From positions 7,542-71,541 of the forward strand of contig JAZRXD010000089.1 of NCBI GenBank assembly GCA_045600045.1: 64,000 nt of DNA, read 5' to 3'. Made by a program: the position numbers and the translations under genes. The stretch is from UBA1715 sp045600045. GTDB taxonomy: Bacteria; Bacteroidota; Bacteroidia; Bacteroidales; UBA1715. The notes beneath the pieces are model-generated. The model was given only the letters and a program-made list of their open reading frames with translations, searched no databases and had not been told where the DNA came from. Below, piece by piece: positions 43,534 through 52,408 of the stretch (position 1 is the first letter of the stretch; each line of letters starts with the position of its first letter).

Positions 43534-43538
43534 TTTTG
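43531..43538 (+). promoter_or_regulatory. -7 element of the DsbD-family gene (TATTTTTG)
   Basis: TATTTTTG, 15 bp before the ATG at 43554. It overlaps the tail of the pgk terminator, so one gene ends and the next begins within about 35 bp. Confidence 0.5.
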
Positions 43539-43553
43539 TACAAAATCAAATAC

Positions 43554-45623
43554 ATGAAATACTTCAAACTTCTTGTTGTCTGCTTGCTGTTTTCAATCTT
43601 CAGTTTCTCACAAACCGCAGATTGGAAGATTTCTTATTCTGCAAACCCAACAACAAAAAACACATTCGCCATTCTATTTGAAATTTCCATTCCGCAAGAC
43701 TTCCACATGTACAGCTTTGACCAAGTTGATGGCGGTCCGATTGCGGCAAAAATTGATTTTGTACTTCCCGACGGCATTGAGAAAAAAGGCGGTCTTCACA
43801 TAGATTCAAAACAACCAGAAGAATTTTTTGACGATATTTTTGAAATCAATATCAGACAATTCTCCAATTCAACCAAATGGAGTCAAGAATTTGTCGTTAC
43901 CAAAGAGATTGAGCCTTGTGAAATAAAAGGTTCCTATAGTTATCAACTTTGCAAGGACGACGGATATTGCCTTAATCCGTTTCCCGAGGAATTTTCCATA
44001 CAAATTCCCGCATATTCGGTAAGCTCCAAAATAACAGACAAACTTGAGCAAAGCAACAAACAACCGCAACAAATACAAATTGATACACAATCGGTTGACA
44101 CAATAGCAAAAATCATCGAAGGAATTATACAAGACAGCGTTATAACAAGTGTTATTCCTCAAGAAGAAAAATTCGATGAACAAATTCAGGCAGAAAGTCG
44201 TTCATTATGGCTCATTTTCCTATTAGGATTCCTTGGCGGACTGCTCGCATTCCTTACTCCATGCGTATTTCCAATGGTTCCAATGACGGTGAGTATGTTC
44301 CTCAAACGTGACCAAAAACACGCATTACGCGACATTTTCGTATATGGTCTTTCCATTGTCGTTATTTTCGTCGCTTTGGGATTGTGCATCACGTTACTTT
44401 TCGGTGTCGATGCGCTGAACAAACTTTCTACAGAACCAGCATTTAACATGGTGTTCTTCTTCATTTTCGTAATTTTTGCAATCTCATTTTTCGGTGTGTT
44501 CGAACTGATGCTCCCAACAAGCTGGATAAATTATTTTGACCAAAAAGCGGACAACTCAAAAGGATTTCTCAGTATTTTCTTTATGGCTTTCACCTTGGTA
44601 CTTGTATCATTTTCGTGCACGGCTATGATTATCGGCACCTTGCTGGTTGAATCAGTCGTTTCCGGTTCAATTACAGGACCATTAGTTGGAATGCTCGGTT
44701 TTGCTATAGCACTGGCATTGCCATTCATTGTCTTTGCGGCAGTCCCATCTTTATTATCTTCAATGAAAAAGTCGGGCGATTGGATGAACGACGTAAAAAT
44801 TTCATTGGGTTTCATAGAATTAGGTTTTGCGCTTAAATTCATCTCAAAAGCAGATTTAGTTGCAGGTTGGGGAATTTTACCTCGCGATTTGTTTATTGCA
44901 ATTTGGATTATTCTACTCATTCTGTGGGGATTATGCATATTGCGCATCATACGAATTGGCGATTGCGAAAAGAAAAAATTGTCTAAAACGAGAATCGGCA
45001 TTTCCATTATTATTTTCGCATTTGCACTCTATCTTGTTCCTGGATTTTTGGGTAAACCAATTGATATTATCAGCGGCTGGCTGCCACCTATGAGCACACA
45101 AAAAATCCACGTGTTTTCCAACGAAAATCAATCTAAAATAACGCCAAACAAAAAATATGGCGACATTTTTCATTCGCCTTACGGTATCAACGGATTCTAC
45201 GATTACGACGAAGGTTTGGCATTTGCAAAATCAGTTAACAAACCTATTTTATTGGATTTCACCGGTCTTGGTTGCGAAAACTGTCGAAAAATCGAAATGA
45301 ATGTTTGGGCAAAACCAGAAATTCTGTCAATAATCAAAAACGACTACGTGCTTATTTCCCTCTATCTTGATTCTCGCGAGCCATTGGATTCATCGCTTGT
45401 TAGAGACGAAGTTTACGGAGAAAAAACATATAAAATAAGAACTGTCGGCGAACATTGGAGTATGTTTATGATGAGAAATTACAAAGGATTGATGCAACCA
45501 TATTATGTATTGCTTTCTCCCGACGGAGAAAAACTTTGTGAACCAGCGACATACGATGATGCGAAAGATGTTGCGAAATATAAATCGTTCCTTGAATCAG
45601 GGTTGAAAAAAATGAGGGAATAA
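43554..45623 (+). CDS. dsbD: DsbD-family protein-disulfide reductase / thiol:disulfide interchange protein
   Basis: Membrane reductant conduit of 689 residues that carries electrons from cytosolic thioredoxin to periplasmic thiols. Order: signal peptide (MKYFKLLVVCLLFSIFSFSQ); DsbD alpha-type periplasmic domain (about 21-160, with Cys pairs CEIKGSYSYQLC and CLNPF); CcdA/DsbD transmembrane core of eight helices (about 220-500) with the redox Cys in LAFLTPCVFPMVPMT and SFSCTAMIIG; and a C-terminal thioredoxin-like domain with active site CENC (LDFTGLGCENCRKIE). The start at 43554 is set by the signal peptide and promoter. The ATG at 43536 lies within the promoter element. Confidence 0.92.
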   Translation: MKYFKLLVVCLLFSIFSFSQTADWKISYSANPTTKNTFAILFEISIPQDFHMYSFDQVDGGPIAAKIDFVLPDGIEKKGGLHIDSKQPEEFFDDIFEINIRQFSNSTKWSQEFVVTKEIEPCEIKGSYSYQLCKDDGYCLNPFPEEFSIQIPAYSVSSKITDKLEQSNKQPQQIQIDTQSVDTIAKIIEGIIQDSVITSVIPQEEKFDEQIQAESRSLWLIFLLGFLGGLLAFLTPCVFPMVPMTVSMFLKRDQKHALRDIFVYGLSIVVIFVALGLCITLLFGVDALNKLSTEPAFNMVFFFIFVIFAISFFGVFELMLPTSWINYFDQKADNSKGFLSIFFMAFTLVLVSFSCTAMIIGTLLVESVVSGSITGPLVGMLGFAIALALPFIVFAAVPSLLSSMKKSGDWMNDVKISLGFIELGFALKFISKADLVAGWGILPRDLFIAIWIILLILWGLCILRIIRIGDCEKKKLSKTRIGISIIIFAFALYLVPGFLGKPIDIISGWLPPMSTQKIHVFSNENQSKITPNKKYGDIFHSPYGINGFYDYDEGLAFAKSVNKPILLDFTGLGCENCRKIEMNVWAKPEILSIIKNDYVLISLYLDSREPLDSSLVRDEVYGEKTYKIRTVGEHWSMFMMRNYKGLMQPYYVLLSPDGEKLCEPATYDDAKDVAKYKSFLESGLKKMRE

Positions 45624-45628
45624 CAACT

Positions 45629-46783
45629 CTATTCCAAATACCACGATTTTATTTTATTCAATACCACAGTTTGTTTTCCGAAAAACGCCAAAACATCGAG
45701 CAACCACGTGTGTTTTGCAATTGTTTGTTGTAATTTGTAACGAATGTGCATTTCTTTTTCAACACGTTTTCTCAATGTACTCGAATACATTTTTGTTGCT
45801 TGTTTCGAGCAATTATTTTGAAGAATACATTGTTCTGCCTTCTGTGCGGCAAAATAACCGCTTACCATTGCCGAACCAATTCCTCCGCCCGAAATCGGAT
45901 CAATCAAACTTGCCGCATCGCCACAAACACAAAAATTGTCACCAAAACAATTGAATTCATCAGTATTATAAGGAATCAAGCCACCTTGAAGTGGAGAAAT
46001 TTGTTGTGCCTCGGAAAAACGTTCCTTCAAAATCGGATCATTCACAATCCACGATTCAAACACGTCGCGAATATCTTGTTCACCTATGGAATTTTCGCAT
46101 AAATGACAGCCAAATCCCACATTTGCAGAACCATCCTTCATTGGAAACACCCACAAATAACCCGGGAAATAATCTTTTTTATAATGTAATTCTATCGTGT
46201 CGAGTTTCAAATTTTTCACGCCTGTGTAATAAGCACGTACAGCAACGCCCATCTTGGTCCTATCGTAAACAGTGTCAGTCAATTTTCGTGCGATTTTTGA
46301 AGAAGCACCATTACAAACCAACACCATCTTCGCTAAAAAAATTTTATCGTTTTCCGTAATCAATTTCAAGCCGTTGGGAACTCGTTCCACATCTTTAACA
46401 CCACTATTCTGATAAATCTTTGCATTTTTACAATCACGCTGAACCAACGAAAACAAAAAATTATCGAATTCACGTCGTTTACACGTATAACCAAAGCTTT
46501 TAAAATTAATCAAATACGGACGACCTTTGTAAACCAATTCCGTATTGTGGACGCACAAGGAATTTTGCGTAGCTAAAAATTCATCGAAATAAGCTGGATT
46601 AATTGCTTTCAACGTATTGATACTGCGGTCGCAAACACCATCGCCACAAATTTTGTTGCGAGGAAATTCTTTTTTCTCAAACAAAGCAACCGACACGTTC
46701 GAATTTCGTAACGTCAATGCGGCAGAACAACCTGATGGTCCTGCACCAATTATAGCAATATCAATTTGTTGTACATCTTCCAT
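45629..46783 (-). CDS. FAD-dependent oxidoreductase, geranylgeranyl reductase family
   Basis: Flavoprotein of 384 residues of the geranylgeranyl reductase/halogenase-like group, which saturates double bonds of isoprenoid or quinone side chains. The N-terminal FAD motif is IAIIGAGPSGCSAALTL. EFPRNKICGDGVCDRSI is the family signature. FCVCGDAASLIDPISGGGIGSAMVSG is the second FAD motif, and PGYLWVFPMKDGSANVGFG is the PxxYxWxFP segment. Archaeal homologues reduce archaeol; in Bacteroidota the substrate is unclear and menaquinone or other polyprenyl chains are candidates. It converges on the DsbD gene with 5 bp between stops. Confidence 0.88.
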   Translation of the reverse strand: MEDVQQIDIAIIGAGPSGCSAALTLRNSNVSVALFEKKEFPRNKICGDGVCDRSINTLKAINPAYFDEFLATQNSLCVHNTELVYKGRPYLINFKSFGYTCKRREFDNFLFSLVQRDCKNAKIYQNSGVKDVERVPNGLKLITENDKIFLAKMVLVCNGASSKIARKLTDTVYDRTKMGVAVRAYYTGVKNLKLDTIELHYKKDYFPGYLWVFPMKDGSANVGFGCHLCENSIGEQDIRDVFESWIVNDPILKERFSEAQQISPLQGGLIPYNTDEFNCFGDNFCVCGDAASLIDPISGGGIGSAMVSGYFAAQKAEQCILQNNCSKQATKMYSSTLRKRVEKEMHIRYKLQQTIAKHTWLLDVLAFFGKQTVVLNKIKSWYLE

Positions 46784-46788
46784 GGTCG

Positions 46789-46796
46789 CAAAGATA
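46789..46796 (-). promoter_or_regulatory. -7 element of the geranylgeranyl-reductase-like gene (TATCTTTG)
   Basis: TATCTTTG on the minus strand, only 5 bp above the ATG at 46783. Transcription would start at or beside the start codon, so the message may be leaderless, or a later Met may be used. Confidence 0.45.
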
Positions 46797-46871
46797 TAAA
46801 ATCGAATGTAACCAAAAGAAAAAACCTTGACACATATTCCTTTTTCGGGTACATTTATAAAAAAAATTACT

Positions 46872-49800
46872 ATGCTAAATATCTACAAAGCTTCGGCCGG
46901 TGCGGGAAAAACGTACACTCTTACGCTTGAGTACATAAAATTGCTGTTCAACGACCCAAAGAATTATCAAAAAACATTGGCGGTAACATTCACCAACAAT
47001 GCTTGCGGCGAAATGAAAAACAGAATTTTGAAAGCTTTGTACGATTTGTCTTTCAAAGAAAACGCCAATTATATAGCAGAATTACAAAAAGAAAATTATA
47101 GCAAAAACGTCATCCGCGAAAAAGCAAAAAGTTTATACAAAGACATTCTTCACAACTACTCGTTTTTCTTCGTGGAAACAATAGATTCTTTCACTCAAAA
47201 AATTATCAGAAATTTTGCGAAAGATTTGGGACTGCCTCCAAAATTCACCTTGGAACTTCGTCAAGACGAAATTTTGGAAACTATTATAAAAAATCTGCTT
47301 GTTAATTCCATTGACAACGAGGAACTCCACCAAATCTTGGTGAATTTTGCTTTCGACGACATTGAAGAAAACAAATCAACCGACATAAAAACAGAGATAA
47401 AAAAAGAAAGCAACAAATTCTTTAACGAGCTGTATCAGGAAATCACAAACGTAAATCCAGAATCGGCCATAAACACCAAGCAATTACAAAACTTTTTCGA
47501 AAGTTTAGAAGAAAAAATCAACAACTACCAAAATGATATTTCGACAAAAGCAACTCTAGCTCTTGATTTTATTGACAAAGCTGGTTTAACAATAGAAAAC
47601 GATTTCAAAGGAAAATCCCGAAGTCCTTTATTGGTGCTACGGAAATTAGGGAACAAAGATTTCGGGAAACCATTAAAACCGACCGTTTGTGAATTGGACG
47701 AGGTTCTCAGCAAAGAAAAAACTTTTGAAATCACAAATCTATACATGCCTAACTTCGTAGCGATTTTACAAGAAATTGCCGACAGAACTAATCCCCAAAA
47801 CGACGAAAGAAAAGAAATACGAACCGCCGAAGAATTGTTGAAACACAAACAAGGAATTATTTTATCGCAATACATTCAGCAAGAACTTGATACGTATTGC
47901 AAAAACGAAAACACGTTTTTCCTTGCTTTTGCCAACAAATTTCTAAAAACAATAATCAACGACAACGATACGCCTTTCGTGTACGAAAAAATCGGTCAAT
48001 TCATAGAAAACATTATGATTGACGAATTTCAAGACACGTCGAAAATGCAATGGGACAACTTTAAACCAATTGTCAGCAATCTTTTGGGATTGTCGAAAGA
48101 TGCTTTGATAATTGGCGATGTGAAACAATCAATCTACCGTTTCCGCAATGGAGATTGGAAATTGTTGCACACATTGGATTCCGACAAAGAACTTTCACGC
48201 TATGTCAATCAAAAGTCTATTGACAAGAATTACAGAAGTTTACGAAACATCGTTGAATTCAACAATCAATTTTTTAAAGCATATTCAAAATTTGTAGAAG
48301 AAAAATTCAACAACAAATACGAGACAAATCGCGACACGATACAAAAAATCTACGAGAACTGTCATCAAGATGTAGCAAAAGAAGACGGCGGTTGCGTTGA
48401 AGTGAACATTATCAACGCGAATTGCGAAATGAACAGCAACGACGCACAAATTGAAGTTCAGGAAAAGGTATTGGAAAAAGTCGTCTATCTTTTGAGAAAC
48501 GGACGAAAAGCAGAAGACATTGTTTTTCTATGCTATGAAAATGATGAAATCAGCGAGCTGGTGAACTTTTTCAACAAGAAGAAAAACGATGAACAATACG
48601 CTGATATAAAAGACGCTTTTTCTATTATGAGTAAAGAAGCGCTTGCGTTGAACAAATCTTTGTCAATTCAATTTATAACAACGTATTTGCAACGAATGAC
48701 AACTACAAGCAACAGCGACGCAACATTTCTCAATTCATTTTTAGATTACGCTTATTCATCGCTGCATACAGGAAAACAACGTCCCGATGCAGAAATTTCA
48801 CACAACATGTCGCTGTTTGAAACATGCGAGGAAATTATAGAAAAATTTGAATTGGCTTTGCCAACAGAAGTTCCGTTTTTGACTGATTTTCAAAACATTG
48901 TGTACAATTATTCCAAGAACAACAACACAAGCATAACACATTTTTTGGAACATTGGAACGAAATAAAAGACAAGACCTATCTACAACAAATACAAACAAG
49001 CGGTTGCATGAGCGCATCAACCGTTCATAAATCCAAAGGACTTGAATATCCTGTTGTAATCATGCCACAATTCTCAAAAAAACCTAGGCGAACGATTTCT
49101 GCTTTGTACAAAACAAACATTGAAGAACTTCCAATCGTTAGTTTGAGTGGCGACCTAAGCGATACAACAATAAAAGATGAATACATCAACGAATTATTCA
49201 ACAACGAAATCGATAATTTGAACGCGCTTTACGTTGCTTGTACTCGTCCACGCGAAGAATTGTACATTTTTGACAAATGCACAAAAAACGACAAAGCCGC
49301 TTTGGAAATTTTTGAAACGATTCTAACACAGATAAACAATGACGGAACGGACAATTTTATCTTCACATTAGGGAAACCAAAACCGTCACAGGAAAAAGAA
49401 GACGTAAAAGCGTGCAATATCACAATGTATCCAATTGCAACTATCGAAGAAGGTGAAACTACAAACGCTAAACTTCTTCCCGACAAAAATGCCCGACAAT
49501 TCATTGAAAGACTTGACCAATCACAAAACGAACGTGAACATGGCTTATTAATGCACAAAATTTTGGAACACATCATTACAATTGACGACGTTGACAAATA
49601 TGTCAACCAATATTGTCCACCAGAATTATTCTCAGTTGAAGAAAAAGCAGGATTAGCACAAGAATTGAAAACGAAATTGAACAATCCAAGAATAATTCAT
49701 TGGTTCGACAAATCTTGGGATTCAGTTCTAACCGAGCAACCGATTCTTCAACAAAACGGAGAAGAAAAACGCCCCGACCGAATGCTTATTAAAGGAAAAG

Positions 49801-49952
49801 ATGTGACAATCATTGATTACAAATTCACGAAAGAACAACCAGAAAGCCATATAAAACAAGTGCGAGAATACATGAATATTCTCGCACAAATGGGATATAA
49901 TCCTAAAGGATTTGTTTGGTACGTTGAACTTGACGACATTAAAACTGTCTAA
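46872..49952 (+). CDS. UvrD/RecB-like helicase-nuclease (AddA type)
   Basis: ATP-dependent DNA repair helicase-nuclease of 1026 residues that would process double-strand breaks for recombination. Walker A is at residues 7-14 (ASAGAGKTYTLT). The N-terminal helicase part includes AVTFTNNACGEMKNRIL and FFVETIDSFTQKIIRNFA. Walker B is IDEFQDTSKMQW, and GDVKQSIYRFRNGD is motif III. ASTVHKSKGLEYPVVIMP and LYVACTRPREELYIF are motifs V and VI. A RecB/AddA-type PD-(D/E)XK nuclease sits at the end (RPDRML and IIDYK with D982 and K984). The AddB-type partner is not in this window. The start at 46872 puts the P-loop in the usual place. The ATG at 46827 is less likely. Confidence 0.92.
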   Translation: MLNIYKASAGAGKTYTLTLEYIKLLFNDPKNYQKTLAVTFTNNACGEMKNRILKALYDLSFKENANYIAELQKENYSKNVIREKAKSLYKDILHNYSFFFVETIDSFTQKIIRNFAKDLGLPPKFTLELRQDEILETIIKNLLVNSIDNEELHQILVNFAFDDIEENKSTDIKTEIKKESNKFFNELYQEITNVNPESAINTKQLQNFFESLEEKINNYQNDISTKATLALDFIDKAGLTIENDFKGKSRSPLLVLRKLGNKDFGKPLKPTVCELDEVLSKEKTFEITNLYMPNFVAILQEIADRTNPQNDERKEIRTAEELLKHKQGIILSQYIQQELDTYCKNENTFFLAFANKFLKTIINDNDTPFVYEKIGQFIENIMIDEFQDTSKMQWDNFKPIVSNLLGLSKDALIIGDVKQSIYRFRNGDWKLLHTLDSDKELSRYVNQKSIDKNYRSLRNIVEFNNQFFKAYSKFVEEKFNNKYETNRDTIQKIYENCHQDVAKEDGGCVEVNIINANCEMNSNDAQIEVQEKVLEKVVYLLRNGRKAEDIVFLCYENDEISELVNFFNKKKNDEQYADIKDAFSIMSKEALALNKSLSIQFITTYLQRMTTTSNSDATFLNSFLDYAYSSLHTGKQRPDAEISHNMSLFETCEEIIEKFELALPTEVPFLTDFQNIVYNYSKNNNTSITHFLEHWNEIKDKTYLQQIQTSGCMSASTVHKSKGLEYPVVIMPQFSKKPRRTISALYKTNIEELPIVSLSGDLSDTTIKDEYINELFNNEIDNLNALYVACTRPREELYIFDKCTKNDKAALEIFETILTQINNDGTDNFIFTLGKPKPSQEKEDVKACNITMYPIATIEEGETTNAKLLPDKNARQFIERLDQSQNEREHGLLMHKILEHIITIDDVDKYVNQYCPPELFSVEEKAGLAQELKTKLNNPRIIHWFDKSWDSVLTEQPILQQNGEEKRPDRMLIKGKDVTIIDYKFTKEQPESHIKQVREYMNILAQMGYNPKGFVWYVELDDIKTV

Positions 49953-51757
49953 GCGAACAACTTTTCAAGATTTTCCTTGTATTGTTTTTCAACAACTTTT
50001 CTCTTTACCTTCAACGTTGGAGTTAAAATTCCATTGACAATATTCCATTCTTCAGGAACGAGTTCAAATTTCTTAATTTGTTCTGTATCACCAAATTGAA
50101 GATTGTATTTATCAAATTCACGTTTAAAACGAGCAATAATTGTTTTGTCTTTCACCATTTCAACCGGCGTAGTGTAAACAACATCGTGACGCGAGCACCA
50201 CAATTTTAAAAACTCAAAATTCGGAGAGACAATGGCAACAGGAAATTTTTGATTTTCACCAAAAACGACTATATTTTCAATGAATGGCGACAAGCCGAAT
50301 GTACTTTCCAACGTTTGCGGATTCACATATTTACCAAAAGCCGTTTTAAATAACGATTTAATACGACCTGTTAAAACTAATTGACCACGCTCAGTAAACT
50401 TGCCTAAATCGCCTGTATGGAACCAACCATCTTTGTCTATAACTTCGGCAGTTAATTCTGGAGCTTTGTAATATCCCAACATTATATTATCGCCACGACA
50501 AATAACTTCGCCAGTTTCAGCAATTTTCACCTCAACACCAGGTTGTGGGAAACCAACCGTTCCTGCTTCACGCGCATATTTTCCACGTTGGCTTACAGCA
50601 ATCACAGGAGAAGTTTCTGTCAATCCATAACCTTCGAAAACCGGCATTCCAATCGCTGAAAAGAATGAAACCAAATGATTTGGAATTGCAGCTGAACCAG
50701 AAACAACTATATCAAAATCGCCGCCTATATTTTCTGCAATTTTATTCAAAACCAATTTACGGGCTATTGCACATTTTATATTGTAAAATGTTGATCTATC
50801 GCAATCATCTATCTTATACACCTTTGCGACATTGATTGCCCAATAAAACAATTTCTTTTTGAAACCCGACAATTTTTTCCCGCTATCATAAATCTTGTCA
50901 TAGAATTTCTCTAAAATTCTTGGAACCGCCGACATCATTGTTGGAACAACTTCTTTAATATTTTCAGCAATTGTTCCTAAATTTTGAACGTAATAAACCG
51001 ACATTCCTAAATATTGGTACATAAACACCAAAGTTCTTTCATATACGTGGCACAACGGCAAGAAACTCAACGCTCTGTTTGACCAAGCCGACGGAGTAAC
51101 ACGTAATCCTAATATTTGAGAAATAAAATTTTTATGCGATAGCATAACTCCTTTTGGCGTTCCTGTTGTTCCCGAAGTATAAACCATTGAAGCACAATCG
51201 TCTGATTGTACAGCGTCTTTGCGTTTTTGCAATGCTTCAGGATTTTGGTTTTGTTTTCCCAATTCTATCAATTGATCAAAATATGGATATTCTTTTCTAT
51301 CTATAAAAGTATAAAAATGTTTTAAAGCTTCAGGCAATTCAGCCTTCACTGCATTGATTTTCTTCATCACTTCGGCACCCTCCATAAACACAACTTTTGC
51401 CTCGCAATGATTCAAAATATATTTGTAATCAGTTTCGCTAATTGTTGGATACACAGGAACCGTTACCGCACCGATTTGCATAATTCCCATATCAAGCATA
51501 TTCCATTCAGGACGATTGGAAGCGACAATTGCAACTTTATCGCCTGCCTGAACTCCCAATGCCATCAAGGCGTAACTAATATTATTTGCGTATTCTTTAT
51601 ATTCTTGAGGTGAATAAGTAATCCACTTTCCTGTTTGTTTTCCAGCTATTGCGATTGTTTGATCTGGATAATTTGATTCATAATTATCAAGAATATCAAA
51701 CAATCTTGTTGAAGTTTTAATGTTTGTAAAATCTCTCGGAACAAATTTATGTGCCAT
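49949..51757 (-). CDS. Long-chain acyl-CoA synthetase (AMP-binding enzyme)
   Basis: Adenylate-forming enzyme of 602 residues that activates fatty acids to acyl-CoA. AMP-binding motif SMVYTSGTTGTPKGVMLSH; linker and nucleotide segments FEGYGLTETSPVIAV and WFHTGDLGKFTERGQLVLTGRIKSLFK; and the C-terminal TLKVKRKVVEKQYKENLE with the catalytic-Lys region. It belongs to the eukaryote-like FadD15/ACSL group common in Bacteroidota. The start at 51757 (MAHKFVPRDFTNI) is family-like. Its stop codon interlocks with that of the convergent helicase gene (shared bases 49950-49951). Confidence 0.94.
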   Translation of the reverse strand: MAHKFVPRDFTNIKTSTRLFDILDNYESNYPDQTIAIAGKQTGKWITYSPQEYKEYANNISYALMALGVQAGDKVAIVASNRPEWNMLDMGIMQIGAVTVPVYPTISETDYKYILNHCEAKVVFMEGAEVMKKINAVKAELPEALKHFYTFIDRKEYPYFDQLIELGKQNQNPEALQKRKDAVQSDDCASMVYTSGTTGTPKGVMLSHKNFISQILGLRVTPSAWSNRALSFLPLCHVYERTLVFMYQYLGMSVYYVQNLGTIAENIKEVVPTMMSAVPRILEKFYDKIYDSGKKLSGFKKKLFYWAINVAKVYKIDDCDRSTFYNIKCAIARKLVLNKIAENIGGDFDIVVSGSAAIPNHLVSFFSAIGMPVFEGYGLTETSPVIAVSQRGKYAREAGTVGFPQPGVEVKIAETGEVICRGDNIMLGYYKAPELTAEVIDKDGWFHTGDLGKFTERGQLVLTGRIKSLFKTAFGKYVNPQTLESTFGLSPFIENIVVFGENQKFPVAIVSPNFEFLKLWCSRHDVVYTTPVEMVKDKTIIARFKREFDKYNLQFGDTEQIKKFELVPEEWNIVNGILTPTLKVKRKVVEKQYKENLEKLFA

Positions 51758-52007
51758 ATTTTTAAATTTTATTTTTGGCAAAAGTCGGAGGATTTTTTTT
51801 ATTGGTCAAAAAAATGGTATATGCACCCTACCAAATACGTATTTTTCGATATTTCGGTGTAAAAACCTCATTTAAGGGGTGAAATTTCCGAAAACAAAGT
51901 ACCGTTTTTTCGTCCCTAAGCCATATTCCATATAGTTTAGCAAAAGAAAAACCACGAAACGTATTAACATTTCGAGAAATACAAAATCATTTCAAATAGA
52001 ATTCGAT

Positions 52008-52397
52008 TTATTGCAAATGTGCTTCCAAATCAGCTCTCATTTGTCCAACAATAGGAACCGATTTTTGATTTTTGAAATCAAAATGAACGATAACATTTTT
52101 TGATTTTGCACAAAGATTTCCATCTTGCCACAATTCCTGCGTCACGTCAAACGAAGAATTACCCATTCGACTAATCCATGTCTTAATTTCGACTGAACTG
52201 TGAAAAAATATCTGTTTCAAATAATCAACCTCCATGTGTGCCAAAATCAAATTCCATTTGGAAAAATCCATAGTAGGATTCAAAATTCTAAACAACGGAG
52301 TTCGAGCTTCTTCAAACCAACATGGCAGAACCGTGTTATTTATATGCCCCAACGCATCGGTATCGGCAACTCGAGGTGTAATAGTGTACGAAAACAT
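52008..52397 (-). CDS. Acyl-CoA thioesterase, 4HBT/YbgC hot-dog family
   Basis: Hot-dog fold thioesterase of 129 residues that hydrolyses acyl-CoA. The catalytic loop is ADTDALGHINNTVLPCWFEEAR, where Asp after T-D and the GHINN turn are the YbgC/4HBT signature. The central helix follows, with strands HMEVDYLKQIFFHSSVEIKTWI and GNLCAKSKNVIVHFDF completing the fold. It lies between the acyl-CoA synthetase and a lipoprotein gene, all on the minus strand, which fits a role in acyl-CoA turnover. The 250 bp between it and the synthetase hold no recognised feature. Confidence 0.92.
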   Translation of the reverse strand: MFSYTITPRVADTDALGHINNTVLPCWFEEARTPLFRILNPTMDFSKWNLILAHMEVDYLKQIFFHSSVEIKTWISRMGNSSFDVTQELWQDGNLCAKSKNVIVHFDFKNQKSVPIVGQMRADLEAHLQ

Positions 52398-52408
52398 AAT
52401 TTTATTTA

